64,000 bases of DNA from Volvariella volvacea V23 (taxonomy: Eukaryota > Basidiomycota > Agaricomycetes > Agaricales > Pluteaceae). Under the pieces are notes generated by a model, which saw only the letters and a list, made by a program, of their open reading frames with translations, was not told the DNA's origin and ran no database searches. Made by a program: the position numbers and the translations under genes. Every line of letters starts with the position of its first letter. The first letter of the stretch is position 1. Below, in pieces: positions 11,709 to 23,657 of the stretch. The stretch lies in the NCBI GenBank assembly GCA_000349905.1, contig KB722736.1, positions 2,059,428-2,123,427 of the forward strand. Direction: 5' to 3'.

Positions 11709-14700
11709 ATGGTTGCTGCAGGCTCCATAACTGTCGCAGGTGCGCCTTTGTCCCAACAACGCGTGGCAAATAGTCCAATTAACCAAATGGGTTTTCATAG
11801 TACGCGTTCGCCCACCAACAGCTTGGGAAGCCGCCCGTCTTCCAGAGCCCTGCTATGATACGAGTATTCGTGGCGATGGCGCCCTTTCGACTCCTGGGCG
11901 GTACACGACACCTACGGCAGTGCTCCGCGATATTGTTCAGATCGTAGACGACCGGATCATCACCTTTGACCCAGACGAAAAGGACCAGGCGAAGGCATTT
12001 GTTGAGCGTGGCTTCCTTCCCCCAGGCACGAAGAGATATAAGGATAGGAGATTCATGTTTGATCGGGTTTTTGGACACGAAGCACGTCAACAAGAGGTGT
12101 ATGAAGGGACATCGCAGCCACTACTGCAAGGCATACTAGATGGATACAATGCAACGGTGTTTGCATATGGAGTGCGTTAGTATCCAGGCCTTTCACGGTG
12201 CTGTATTCATTATTCTCAGGCTACAGGATGCGGGAAAACACATACTATCAGCGGAACTGAAGATGATCCTGGAATTATATACATGACTATGGCCGATTTA
12301 TTTCAACGTATAGAAGATCGTAAAGACGACTACAATGTCGAAGTGATTGTTACATTCCTCGAAATCTACAACGAAGAAATCAGGGACCTGTTAGCAGAAC
12401 CAGGGGCGCCCACACCACGAGGCGGTCTAGCGATACGAGAAGACAAGTCCGTAAAGGTTGTAGGATTAGTCGAGCTGAGGCCGCGATCAGCAGAAGAGGT
12501 GAAGCAGATTGTCCTTCTAGGCAATCAGCGAAGAACGCAAAGCCCAACCCACGCCAACGAAACTAGTTCTCGTTCACATGCCGTCCTACAGGTTCATGTT
12601 ACGCAGGCGCCCAGGACTGCAGCACTAGTAGAACAGAAAGTTGTCGCTACTTTGTCCATCATCGATCTCGCAGGAAGTGAGCGTGCAGCAGCGACAACCA
12701 ATATGGGTCAACGCATGGTCGAGGGTGCTAACATTAACAAGTCATTGCTGGCTCTCGGAAACTGCATCAATGCCCTCTGCGAAAGCGGTGGTGCAGTACG
12801 ACACATACCATACCGTAACAGCAAGTTGACGCGGTTGCTCAAGTTTTCACTTGGCGGAAACTGTAAAACCGTCATGATAGTTTGCGTCGCTCCGACGTCT
12901 AACCATTTCGACGATACGCACAACACACTCATCTATGCCGAACGAGCAACCAAGATCAAGACTAAAGTTGTCACCCGTAACGTGGTCAATGTTGAACGCC
13001 ACGTTGGCCGCTACGTCGAGGCCATCAATCGCCTCAACTCGGAAATCGCAGAACTCAAGGACAAGCTTGCAGGAAAGCGGGATGCTGAGAGCGAAATTGC
13101 ACGTCGGAAGAAAGCAGAGGCACATGCAGAAGTGGAGCGATCACGCAATGATCTAGCAGCAAGGGCGGAACAGACGAAGCAGTCGATTGTCGATGGTGCC
13201 ACTTGCACAGGCAAGCTTTCCGTGGCGAACATGAAGTTGGCCGCAATCCGCTCTCGACTAAAGCAGATTGCGGAGCATGGCACAGCAAATACGGCCGCTC
13301 TTCCGGGCGATTTAGAGGCGGAGAAGGCACTACTCCAAGCATTGGCTCAACCTGAAGAACAGGTAGTACAGCCTAGTTCGCAGATCAACCTTCGCATGAA
13401 TAGGTCTTCCAACTCGAATGCTATGTTTGATGCCACTCTGCGTGCCGTGTCCGAGAGAAAGTCGGAGAAGCTGGAAGATATTCACATTGATACCATTAAA
13501 CTAGACGCCAGGTGTAGAAGGGCCGAGATGGATAGATTGAAAGCGGAAAGCGAACAGGACGTGCTGAAAGAGAGTGTCCAGGATATGGCAGAAGTTATGG
13601 TCAAGTTGATGGGAATGCTGGGCCGGTGCACTGTGCTTATTGGGGACGCTGCCAAAACTCTCAATACCGCGTTGGATGGTGGCGATGGCGTTCTAAATCC
13701 ATCCGTTCGAAAGGTGGCAAACATGCTGGGTGGGGTTAAAGAGAAGAATGATGAGGCATTCAAGAGCCTTGTTGGACATTCCACAGAAGGTTATACCATG
13801 CCGCCAGAGACACCCTCCATGGACATGTTCTCAAACTATGGAACGAAATTCGCGAGCAAGAGGATTAGTTCGGGACCAGCTGTTCTTCAGCACGAACCTC
13901 CAAAGCCTGTGTTCGTTCGACGATCCTCAGAGAGTCCTGCATCACCCCCACGACGTGCGCATCGTTCACCCCGCAAGTCTATGCGCTCGTCTATTGCCTC
14001 TCAACCTTACCGGAAAGCTTCGGACAAGGATAGAAGAGCATCGAGATCTATAAAGTCGGTGCAATGGAAAGATGAGGCTGGGCAAGGCGATTTGGATGAC
14101 GGTGGAATCAAACCTGTAATCCCTCCTCTCGCCGTCACCATTATCCCTGCAACCCCCAACTTGGGTGCAGCCCAACCATCAGGATCAAAAGCACCCGCCG
14201 AACCCACCTCGATCCCCCGCAGCACGTCGTCAATGTCCCTAGGCTCCGAAAGCGAGTGGGAGGATGAGAAGACGGATGAGAGTGCTAGTTTCTCCGCTTC
14301 GCTTCCAAGGTCAATACGTGATCTGTCCGCCAGCTTAAGTGCATCCACGGGTCCCAGCACGACTAGGACATCATCACTCGGCTCGTTGCCACCAAGACGA
14401 ACACGACCTAGTCGACTGGACCCCGGTTTCCTGAAGGGCAAAGCAAGAATGTCAACGCTTTCCAGTTTGGCGGAGGCTGATGAAAGGAGCACTAGCCCTA
14501 CGGGTCCTCGAGGTTCAAACCCGTTATCTGATCTCAGTCTAAATCATACTTCTAACGGAGACGATTCAGGAAGCAGCGAAAATGAACAAAAAGGCCCAGA
14601 GACAAGTCTAAGTGCTAGAATGAGGGGACTAAGCATCCCCAAAGCCTCTAAGGAGCAGAGGGTATTGGGTTCCCCAGCTCGCCGGGTTCCTGCTTCTCCA

Positions 14701-15024
14701 AGCAAGACCAGTATCTCGAGTGCAAGGAGGAGATCCGTGATTGGGCCTTTAAGCAAGGACAAGCACCGAAGGCGATCCAGTATGATACCGACACTTTCAC
14801 CTACAGCTATCGCTAGCAGCAGCACCTCATTGACAGCACCAGTTCCTCCGAGACGAGTTGTCGTAGCTAGCCCAGCGAAGAGGCTGAAGAGGGTATCAAT
14901 GAGTACCAAGATCGGAGCCGTGAAGCTCAGACCTATAGCAGGTCTGACGGCCAACTTGTCGATGTCTGCAGCAGACACAAGTGATACCAGCTTCTCAAAG
15001 CCCCCGAGGCCAAGCTGGCGCTAG
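11709..15024 (+). CDS. KIP3: kinesin-8 motor protein (Kip3/KIF18 type)
   Basis: Microtubule plus-end motor and length regulator of spindle and cytoplasmic microtubules. Exons 11709-11739, 11801-12171 and 12220-15024 give 1,068 residues. The first join builds ITVAVRVRPPTAWEA. The motor domain follows: P-loop GATGCGKTHT (the Kip3-type variant), switch I NETSSRSHA, switch II DLAGSE and NKSLLALGNCINAL. The neck NVVNVERHVGRYVEAI is typical of kinesin-8. A short coiled coil lies after the neck. The second half is Ser/Pro/Arg-rich and disordered, with many possible CDK-type SP sites. Kinesin-8 assignment rests on the P-loop and neck; the tail is not conserved. Confidence 0.93.
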
Positions 15025-15479
15025 ACTCCTCGTTTCGGAGAATCGTCAACACATTCATGAACAATTTTCTATATCTTTCTGCTTGGAGCATTTTCTTTTC
15101 ATGTTTTCGGCTGTGCCATCCCCTTGAAATGTTTTGTTCGGCACGTCTTGTGTTATCGTTGTTGATTACCCCCTTTCTACGCCGGTATTTATATATGCAT
15201 CCCACCTATCAATACACCACACCCTTCTTTGCCGTTAATCCCTTCGATCTGGTTTTGTTTGTTATAATAGCTCGTTCATACCCACAGCATGTAAATCCAC
15301 ACATATGCCTATCATCCATTGTCCGCTATCCGTCAGTCAAGGATCTCCATATATCTCGAAATAGTATTCATTGTGACCCAGAGGCAAAGCAATGGCGCGA
15401 CACAAGCAAACACGACAACCAAGTCCCGGCAATACGGATGACATTAGGAAGTGTGGATTGTAACACACGAAAATAGCAT
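15025..15479. other. convergent intergenic region (kinesin-8 / EMP24)
   Basis: T-rich 3' flank of the kinesin gene meets the 3' end of EMP24. I see no supported gene. Confidence 0.5.
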
Positions 15480-16481
15480 TTAAATGATACGCTTAACCTC
15501 AAAGAATGACTGGATGGAACCGAGATCAGTGCATAGCCAATTGATACGGCATAACTTTGCTCACTTTTAGGTAGTAGACCTGCCAGGCGACGACAGCAAA
15601 CAAGACAATGGCCTGAACGATCGACCACCATTTTACACGGCTGTTTGTGGACTCGGCGGTGTTCCGATGCGTCCGTTCGCGGACGACAATGTATTCCTGC
15701 TCGTCCTTGACCGATGCTAGCCCGGCTGCGAGTAAACGAATCTCCCGTTCAATAGGTGCAACAGTTTCTGTAGGAGATTCATGATGATAGGTGAAGGGGG
15801 TTTAGGTCGGAATTAACGGGTCAACAATTCAAAGGGGCGGGACAACACACCATCCTCTCCGACATAGATGACTCCATGAACGTTGAAGCTGTGATATTAT
15901 ACGTCAGCATAAACGCGCATGTCGTGTTGTCGGAAGTGAAGTGGTGCCCATACCTAACCATTTTATCGGCAATGGCGCTCATTTGGTTGGAGAAGCAGTA
16001 CTCATGTCGCCCGTTCTTTTGAGCCGTGATTGAAACTGATCCCGTAGACTGTCGCACTTGCTTGTTGAGTACTTTGTTCTCCGGGTCGGTTAACTACCGA
16101 TTCGAGGCGGTGATAGGTATGCAGGTAATGCAGGAGCAACAGGTGGGTTTGTCGCACCAAGAAGGTGAGGTCTGTGAGGTTGAATCACGGCAGTGTCTGC
16201 AAGTGCACCCACCCAAAAGTCTATATCTAGATGACCACCCCCTCCCACTTGATACGTCACGGTCATCTGTTATGAATCGGCTCAGGTTAAGAATACTGTC
16301 CATAGGCTCCGAGATGCACTGAAGGGTCACGAGTTACCTTGTCATTTGTGTTCAAGTCCTCGAAGAAGCATTCCTTCTTCCCAGCCGATACCTCGATGAG
16401 GTGTGCGCCGACAAGAGCGGGAACGACGTAGAGAAGAGAAAAGAAAGCAAGCAACAGTCGTTGGGTATACGCCGAGGTCAT
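15480..16481 (-). CDS. EMP24: p24-beta cargo receptor of COPII/COPI vesicles
   Basis: Type I membrane protein of the p24 (emp24/gp25L) family cycling between ER and Golgi. Six exons (16481-16338, 16266-16213, 16093-15954, 15888-15851, 15767-15565, 15509-15480) give 202 residues. A signal peptide (LLLAFFSLLYVVPALVGA) ends near HLIEV. The GOLD domain has KKECFFEDL, the joined motif TYQVGGGGHLDIDFWLTD and ENKVLNKQVRQSTGS. A short coiled coil precedes one C-terminal membrane helix. The tail YYLKSFFEVKRII carries the FF and basic sorting signals and resembles TMED2/Emp24, hence the beta subclass. The last exon is only 30 nt. Intron 2 is 119 nt, long for this locus. Confidence 0.93.
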
Positions 16482-16734
16482 TACAATGAAGAAGGGTGGA
16501 AGGGGATTGGAGTAAGAAATGTGTCTTTTCGCCAAGTAAACAAGCGACACGCTCAGCGATGGGCCACGACAATATGGAAATAGGACCCCAGAGACCCCAA
16601 AATCACAACCCAGCAGAAGTCCCGGGGTCTAAGGACACCAAAATCGGAATTGAGGATATCCGGGCAGAAGATCAGTCCTTTTACTTTATTCATCTCTCAA
16701 TTTATCCCTCCAGACCCTCGACTCCACTACAGTA
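16482..16734. promoter_or_regulatory. divergent promoter (EMP24 / YRB1)
   Basis: 253 bp between two outward-facing start codons. No specific element recognised. Confidence 0.45.
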
Positions 16735-17699
16735 ATGGCAGATCACCCTGACGCTCTGGCTCCTCGAGTACGTCGTTCTCAATCCTCGCCGACTCGCCCT
16801 CTGCAATCTCTGGGACTGTGTCGCGATCAGGGGCGATATCCAGTGCCCTGCTTCATCACCGCACCCGATAAAATTGTTGTGCCACAACGCTGACATAGTA
16901 TCGACAGGAGGAGGAAACCGACGTTCATTACGAACCAGTCATCAAGCTCACTGAGCAGGTCGAGACAAAAACTCATGAAGAGGACGAAGAGGCTGTGTTC
17001 AAGATGTGAGTGGTGTGCCATTGATCTCTCGCGATCGATTCTTAATCAATTTTGGCCTTGCTCTCATTCCTGATCTTCTTGCTCACGGCGTCCAATACCT
17101 CATCGCTGCTTACATTTAGGCGGGCTAAGCTTTTCAGATTCGAGGCTTCTTCTTCGGAGTGGAAGGAGCGTGGCACAGGAGATGTCCGTCTGCTGTCTCA
17201 CAAAGAGACGAAGAAAATTCGTCTCGTGATGCGACGCGATAAGACCCTCAAGGTCTGCGCCAACCACTTCAGTGAGTAGCCACATACGGCTTGTGCCAAT
17301 GATTCCAGAAGACCCTGACCTGTATACAGTTAGTGCCGATATGAAGTTGCAGCCCAACGTGGGGTCCGACAGAAGCTGGGTCTGGAAAGTAGCTGCTGAC
17401 TACGCGGAGAACCCACCGACCTCTGAGACTCTTGCAATCAGATTCGCAAATTCTGAGAGTGAGTGATTAGGCTTTAGCTTCGGTCCGAGCTCTACTTACG
17501 CTGCTGCCCAGACGCCGGGCTGTTTAAGACAGCCTTTGAGGATGCTCAGGCAACCAATGTCGCTATCGCGAATGGCGGGAAGCCCCCCGTAAAGTCCGAG
17601 GAGAAGAAGGAGGAGGAGGAGAAGAAGGAAGCAAAGGCTGAGAAGAAAGAGGAAAAGGCTGATGCACCTCCAACACAAGAGGCTGAAGAGAAGGCCTAA
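16735..17699 (+). CDS. YRB1: Ran-specific GTPase-activating protein / Ran-binding protein 1
   Basis: Cytosolic Ran-GTP binding protein that helps release Ran-GTP from karyopherins and boosts RanGAP. Exons 16735-16767, 16908-17005, 17120-17271, 17330-17458 and 17512-17699 give 199 residues. The RanBD1 domain shows [46 protein letters not shown] and the core [13 protein letters not shown]. The Lys/Glu-rich C terminus (about residues 160-199) is typical of fungal YRB1. Introns 1 and 2 (140 and 114 nt) are longer than most here. The first exon codes for only 11 residues, so the start is slightly less certain than the domain. Confidence 0.93.
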
Positions 17700-18045
17700 A
17701 TCTTCTGCTTGTGCCATCATCTTAATTCTCTGTCCATACCAGGCTTCTTCGTCACCTAGTTTAGATTGTTACGTGTTTTGAAGAGTATTGTACTGGGGAT
17801 ATAGCAATATTGCATCGTCCTATCACTTTCCGATTTACACGGGTGTCGAGAGAAAAGCGTGTAAAATTGCCTCTAAATGCATTGAACAGCCGATCAGCCG
17901 ATCAGAATTTACATACAACAAAATGCCAACATACTACAATGTTGTGTGCACAGGAACCCCATGGTCGTAGAGAGAGAAGAGGAACGCGTCCCTGCAGAGG
18001 ATACCGTTGTACTCTAATAAGTGGGTTCGACTAATCACCTATGGT
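17700..18045. other. convergent intergenic region (YRB1 / ClpX)
   Basis: Shared 3' flank of two converging genes; no coding or RNA gene seen. Confidence 0.5.
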
Positions 18046-20459
18046 TCATTTCTTGCCATTCTGACCCTCCTCTGTCGCCCACGCTTCCCAAAATGCGACA
18101 CCCTCTCCTCTTTTCCAGTATCTCGGGGATGCCTCTCCTCGAACAACAGCATCGGTTATTAGTACATGTCGTACATCCTGTTGAGCGACGTTTAAACCTT
18201 TTATCCCCTGTATTCGTCAGAAGTGGTCACTTACGGATCCTCTAAGGAAAGTTAAAAGAAGGAATGAGCGTCTCTCCGCACTAGACTCTACGGGTAGAAC
18301 TTACGGTACTTCATACATGGGTTCTAATAGCAGTGTTTCCTGAATGGCGCAAAAGAGTCAGCGGGCTATGCACGCCAAAAAGGGTTGCTGATATTCAAGA
18401 TATATCCTTACCATTATTCCACGCAAGCCACGCGCACCACCGCCCCTCTGTGCAGCTTTACGGCATATCTCATCTATAGCTGCAGTCGTGAAGCGTATTT
18501 CGACACCGGAATATCCAAAGAGTGCTTGATATTGGGAAAGAAGTGATCCCTTGACCTCGGTCAGAATACGCCGCAAATCTGGCACTGTGAGAGGTGACAA
18601 TGTAGTAACAGAGGGAAGGCGGGATATAAACTCGGGGATGAAACTAGGAGACACAAACAGGCGCATTTTAAGTTGTTTGATATGGTAGCATAAGCGTGCT
18701 TGAGACATACCCATATTTGACTATGTCTATTGAAAAATGCAGCATTAAGCGAAAGGAACAATTGCTAAGAGTGGAGATAGCGTACCTTCTGTTTCTATCA
18801 GGTCAAGCACATTGGTCGAGGGTTTGCGATTTGGTGTAAAAAAGGGTGGGGCGTTGGTTTGATCGCCTATTCCCAGATTAGCCGTAAATCCTATGGACTA
18901 ATTATTTGTTTGGTAACTATCAAAAACGAAAGAACAGGGATGGAGGATAACCTACCCCTTTGGCTACACGCTGTTTAATGATTGTGTCTAAACCCACAAA
19001 CGCGCCGCTCAGGATAAACAGCACATTAGTAGTGTCAATGTGGTAAACATCAGGTTTGGCTACAAGCGATCAATAGCGTGTCCTTATATTAGTAGCTATG
19101 CAAAATAATAGACCAGCGCTTACCAGTTGCCAGGTGTGAAGCACGTTGTCCCGTCCTTGGGTGCCCATCACCAGGCGGCCCACTGATGTCTACTGCAGGT
19201 GCACCCTTTGCTTGAACGGTCACCACAGAACCTTCCATCATTCTCAACAGGGCTTGCTGTACACCTTCTCCACCTACGTCTCTTGAACCTTCCATCCCTG
19301 TGCCTCCTGTTTTCTTCGCTATCTTGTCGACTTCATCAATATAGACTATTCCCATGCTGACAGAAGTGAATTCAGCGAGGGGTGAATGGATTCCGAACAA
19401 ATGTACCTGGCCCGGAGTGGATCCCAATTTGCTGCTTGTAACTGGGCGTCTCTTAATAAAAAATTTTTTTCTCGAACACTGCTAGAGTATTTGCTCACCA
19501 ATCGTTGTATTGCCATATCGACATCCTCACCCACATCTGCAGTCCCTGATCAGTGCGAACGCGGCCAAGATGGGATTAATGAGGACTGACATCCAGCCTG
19601 TTAACCGCAGCTCAGCAATAGCGCCCGGTAATAATACATTTGGCCAGGCTCACCTGAGTAAATGAAGTAGCATCACTAACGGAAAATGGAACATCAAGGA
19701 CTTTGGCTAGTGTCCGAGCAAGGAGTGTTTTGCCTAGAAGTGCACCATACTGAGTCCGGGTGTATGACACAGAATGGAGTGAACCACGGACCTGAACCTG
19801 TTGGGCCACTAATAAGGGAGGTAAGCGTCAATCATACTCAACCACTCTCTGATAACATCCATACATTACCAGCACATTACTCTTCTCGAACAGCGGCATG
19901 TGCCGACGTGAAAGGAAGGTGTTTGGGTGCTTGCGCAGTGGTCGGACGTGAGCGGTGGAGACTCCATTAACAGCTAAGTCGAGAACGGGGTTGATTGATA
20001 TGTTTCAAGAGATCGAGTAAACACTCGTACAGTTTTCTATTCCGTCCTCGTCGTACCAATCTGCTTCGGAGTAGGCTAGATTTGCCCGGACACGATTGTA
20101 ATGATTAAAAACACTGCGTTTAATCGATTGAGAAAAGCAGATAGTGAGAACACAGACAACTTACGCTACAGATAACACCTTTTTTGCATTCTCTTGTCCA
20201 ACGATGTATTCGTTGAGGTACTCAACCAGCTATGACCCAGCTCTATGTTAAGTCGATTCCTTGGAGCGATAACAGCTCCTACCTCTCGGGGTGTGGCGAG
20301 TCCTAGACCGGGGGGCCGGCTGGAGGGTATCCCATTATCTTCGGGTGGTATGTGATCATGAGCCGCCTGAGTGCGGAGATGACACCGGGGGGTCGATTGT
20401 ATTCGCCAAGCGTGTCGTGGAATGAGTAGTCGTGAGACCAGTATTGCCCTATTCGGCAT
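18046..20459 (-). CDS. MCX1: mitochondrial ClpX-type AAA+ unfoldase, 17 exons
   Basis: AAA+ protein unfoldase of the mitochondrial matrix (ClpX/Mcx1). I splice 17 exons into 503 residues: 20459-20283, 20229-20165, 20113-20031, 19973-19865, 19808-19792, 19733-19654, 19597-19591, 19536-19499, 19441-19407, 19356-19124, 19059-18956, 18897-18786, 18726-18711, 18643-18412, 18339-18305, 18241-18235, 18207-18046. The start [19 protein letters not shown] looks like a mitochondrial presequence. Key motifs: [10 protein letters not shown], Walker A GPTGSGKT, FTQAGYVGEDVD, Walker [10 protein letters not shown], sensor [22 protein letters not shown] and EFISRLP. Two 7-nt exons, one 16-nt and one 17-nt exon are needed to keep these motifs. 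No zinc-binding domain is included with this start. Every join is phase-consistent. Confidence 0.92.
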
Positions 20460-20648
20460 CCTGTGCAAGTAAAGGTGTTAAGGTGAGAGTTGAGGAATAA
20501 AGAGATGGAGTTACATGGTGCCACAGAACTTGCAGGATTGTCCCGGAGGCACCTGACGTAGCCGAAGCCCAAATTCGTGGTGCGGGGTGAGCACCCAAAC
20601 AGCTCAAAACAAGCACAGAAACTTGTCCTGTGTTGTTGCACATCGCTC
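20460..20648. promoter_or_regulatory. divergent promoter (ClpX / cactin)
   Basis: 189 bp between opposite start codons. On the minus strand it also encodes an open stretch with SCKFCGT and CTGCRIG, resembling two CxxC pairs, but no splice choice keeps both in frame with ClpX. Confidence 0.4.
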
Positions 20649-23190
20649 ATGCCGGGACGATCACGCTCAGCATCGCCACGAAGGCGTTACGACGACCGAG
20701 ATCGGGAAGACAGACATCGTTCGTCTAAATATGATAGAACGTCTTCACGTCTAGATAATTATGACCGACGGGGGAGTAGGCGAAGTGGGAGTCACGATAG
20801 TCGCAGCAGGAGTAGGAGCCGTAACAGGGACCGCCGTGGGAAAGACAAGGAGAGGGATAGAAACAAGGAAAAGGATGAAGGTCGTGATAGAGATGAGTCC
20901 CGACGCAAGAGGGAAAGAAGCAGGAGTCGGGATGCCGAGCGTAAAGAGAAGAAGTAAGTTTTCGGTTTCAATGCGTCAATATTCGTCGAAACTTACATTA
21001 TCTGTAGGCGAAAGCGGGATAAGTCAGCAGAGCGCAAGCAGCGCAAACTGGAGAAGAAGCGGCTGGAGGAGGAAGCCACGGCACGACAAGTAGCAGAACT
21101 AAGTGTTTATAGTGCTACAGACAATCCCTTCCACGACATCAATATCAACCAGCAGTTTAAATGGCACAAGAAGAACGAGAAAGAAAGAAAAGCAGGGCTC
21201 ACACCCGAGGAGGCACAGAGAAGAGACGCAATACGTCGCCAGGAGGCAAAGGAGGAGTTGGAACGACTGAACAGACGGAGGGCTGCGAGAGAAGCAGAGC
21301 AGCGTGAGCGGGAGGAAGAAGAGCAGAGATTACAACGCATGCAGGAATCCGAGCAAATGTCTGAATGGCTGTCAAAGGACGGCGAATTCCAGCTGGAACA
21401 GGAGCGTATGCGCGCTGCTATTCGTATTAAAGAGAAGCGAGCGAAAGCGATTGATTTCCTTGCACTCAATCTTAAATATGTCAACCCGCCTACGGGAGAG
21501 GATGAGAAAGCGGATGCGGATGATGCGGGTTTGGAAATAGACTTGGATGAGCCGTACAACATTTTTGATGTAAGCACTGTCCAGTACCTTTATTCATAAG
21601 CTAACATTTTCCCCCAGAATCTATCGCCTGCGGAAGTCGAAGAACTTCATGACGATATAGAGCGGTATTTAACTCTAGAGAAATCAGATGTCAATATTGA
21701 CTTTTGGACTGTAAGCGAAAATAACATTGTTCGGAGGTCGGCCTGCTTATTCCCTATCTAGAACATGATGGTTGTCTGCAAAGATCGCCTCGAACGGTTG
21801 AAGTCAGATGAGCGGATGGGAATTGAGGCAGCGGCAGCGGTTGAGGCGGATATAATCGCCCTACTCTCGGGTAAAACGTACGATCAACTTGCAACATTGC
21901 AGCGACAGATTCGGGACAAATTGATGAGTGGGGAACCCGTTGATACCGATTACTGGGAGGGGCTACTAAAGAAAGTTCTCGTGTGGAAGGCCAAAGTAAG
22001 CACCCTGTTAACCCTAAGGTACAACACACTTTAATATTCCGCATCAGGCCAAACTTAAAGGCTTACACGAGGTAGTTGTTCGGAACCGCCTGGAGCAGCT
22101 TAGGAAGCGTCAGCGAAATGAAGCTTTGCAAGCTCAAGAGGAGTTGCTGGCTGGCGTGGCGCATTCCGCATCCAGAAGGACGGACAGGCCTGTTGAACTC
22201 GCAGCTGAAGCCGAGGTTGTGCCTGCGGAAGAAGTAGAAGAATACGATCGTTCAATGAGTCCTCCACTCTTGGATATCAACAAGCTCCCGCCAGAAGAAA
22301 GGCAAGTAGATATCATCGTAGCTGCGGAAGACAAACGTGCATTGGTACGTACTAATCATATCATACTACGCAATTGTTTTTAATTGCTTTATCAGCTCGA
22401 GCAGCGTCGTGCAGTTGCAGCCTCAAGATACGTGCCTAAGACTGCGCAACCAATTGCCGAAAGTCAAGACGAAGAAGTTACTGCGACTACGGATTTGGCC
22501 GACGCATTGTATCGCGCTGAAGCTGAACGCGAATTGGAAGAAGAGGAAGAACTATTCAATCTTGAAGAAAACATTGCCAACCCCACTTCTTACAATTGGG
22601 AAGATAAATGGCGACCACGGAAACCCAGATATTTCAATCGTGTGCATACTGGTTATGAATGGAACAAGTATAATCAAACACATTACGAGTTAGTAGCTCC
22701 TGAATTCTTCCTGCCGCAGAGACTTAATAATTGTCTTAGCACTGATAACCCTCCTCCCAAAGTTGTGCAAGGCTATAAGGTATTTTCTCTGACTCGGAGT
22801 CATAAATGGGACAGCTTCTGACTCCGCCCTGCAGTTCAACATTTTCTATCCGGATTTGATCGACAAGTCCAAGGCACCAACGTACAAGATTGTGAAAGAA
22901 CCGGGCAACGAGGACACCGTCCTTTTACATTTTAGTGCGGGACCGCCGTACGAAGACATCGCATTTCGCATTGTCAATCGTGAATGGGAATTCTCCCATA
23001 AACGGTGAGAGTTTTGTTCTTTTTAGATGACAAATTAGTGACTCCCTTTTCCATCTATCTAGGGGTTTCCGGAGCAGCTTTGATCGCGGTTGCTTATCAT
23101 TATGGTTCAACTTCCGCCGGAATGTAAGTGCGCTTCTTAGGTCATCAAGGACTTTCTTATTGACACAAACTCCAGTTTTACCGCAAGTGA
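20649..23190 (+). CDS. CACTN: cactin, spliceosome-associated protein
   Basis: Nuclear spliceosome-linked protein (cactin/Cay1 family). Ten exons (20649-20953, 21008-21569, 21618-21710, 21762-21995, 22048-22344, 22396-22688, 22740-22779, 22835-23004, 23063-23123, 23176-23190) give 689 residues. The first 100 residues are Arg/Ser/Asp-rich (RS-like). The cactin mid-region follows, with NPFHDININQQFKW and DFLALNLKY. The highly conserved C-terminal domain runs YNWEDKWRPRKPRYFNRV, DTDNPPPKVVQGYKFNIFYP and ends LWFNFRRNFYRK. The last exon codes for only four residues and the stop (15 nt). The neighbouring ClpX has no obvious functional tie beyond the shared promoter. Confidence 0.95.
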
Positions 23191-23657
23191 GAATTTTCTG
23201 CAAGGTGGAAAGGGATCTGCATCTTGTACCGTTTGCATTTGTAGGCGGCTTATCTCCTTATTGTATTATAATACACATTTTGTTAATCGCACGTCAAATG
23301 TCCAACAGCATTTCCACAGCCAACACAGCCACCACTAAGTGTAAAATTGACACCGACTGCTGGGACTCGCACATAAAGCGGAGCTCTAATCAGGTTCACG
23401 CCTCATGGTGCTGGGCGCCTCGGTGGACTGGAAGATCGAAGATTCTTTCTTGAATCGTCATTCGCACCAATCCCTATCCGGGGTTAACAGCCCTGTGCTT
23501 TGACAACTGTGCTCGGTGTTCCACCCCAGTAGGACCTTGGCAATGCACCCTTGCTCATATCCTCGATCGTCCATTCTAGGTTGAGTCCTGACACTTCCCT
23601 AGATGCAGACGCACCATATTAAAGAGCCCCTTCTACTACATTTCCCTTGTCACTCCC
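23191..23657. other. intergenic region between cactin and cyclin-like gene
   Basis: 3' flank of cactin and 5' flank of the next co-directional gene. No supported gene. Confidence 0.45.

Noticed and set aside
14007..14978. Long minus-strand open frames opposite the kinesin tail
   Set aside because: They are the complement of Ser/Arg/Pro-rich codons of a well-supported gene; no splice signals or family.
20303..20650. Upstream ATGs at 20,649 or 20,643 as the ClpX start
   Set aside because: Those frames do not reach the AAA+ part without breaking phase, whereas ATG at 20,459 gives a typical mitochondrial presequence in the right frame.
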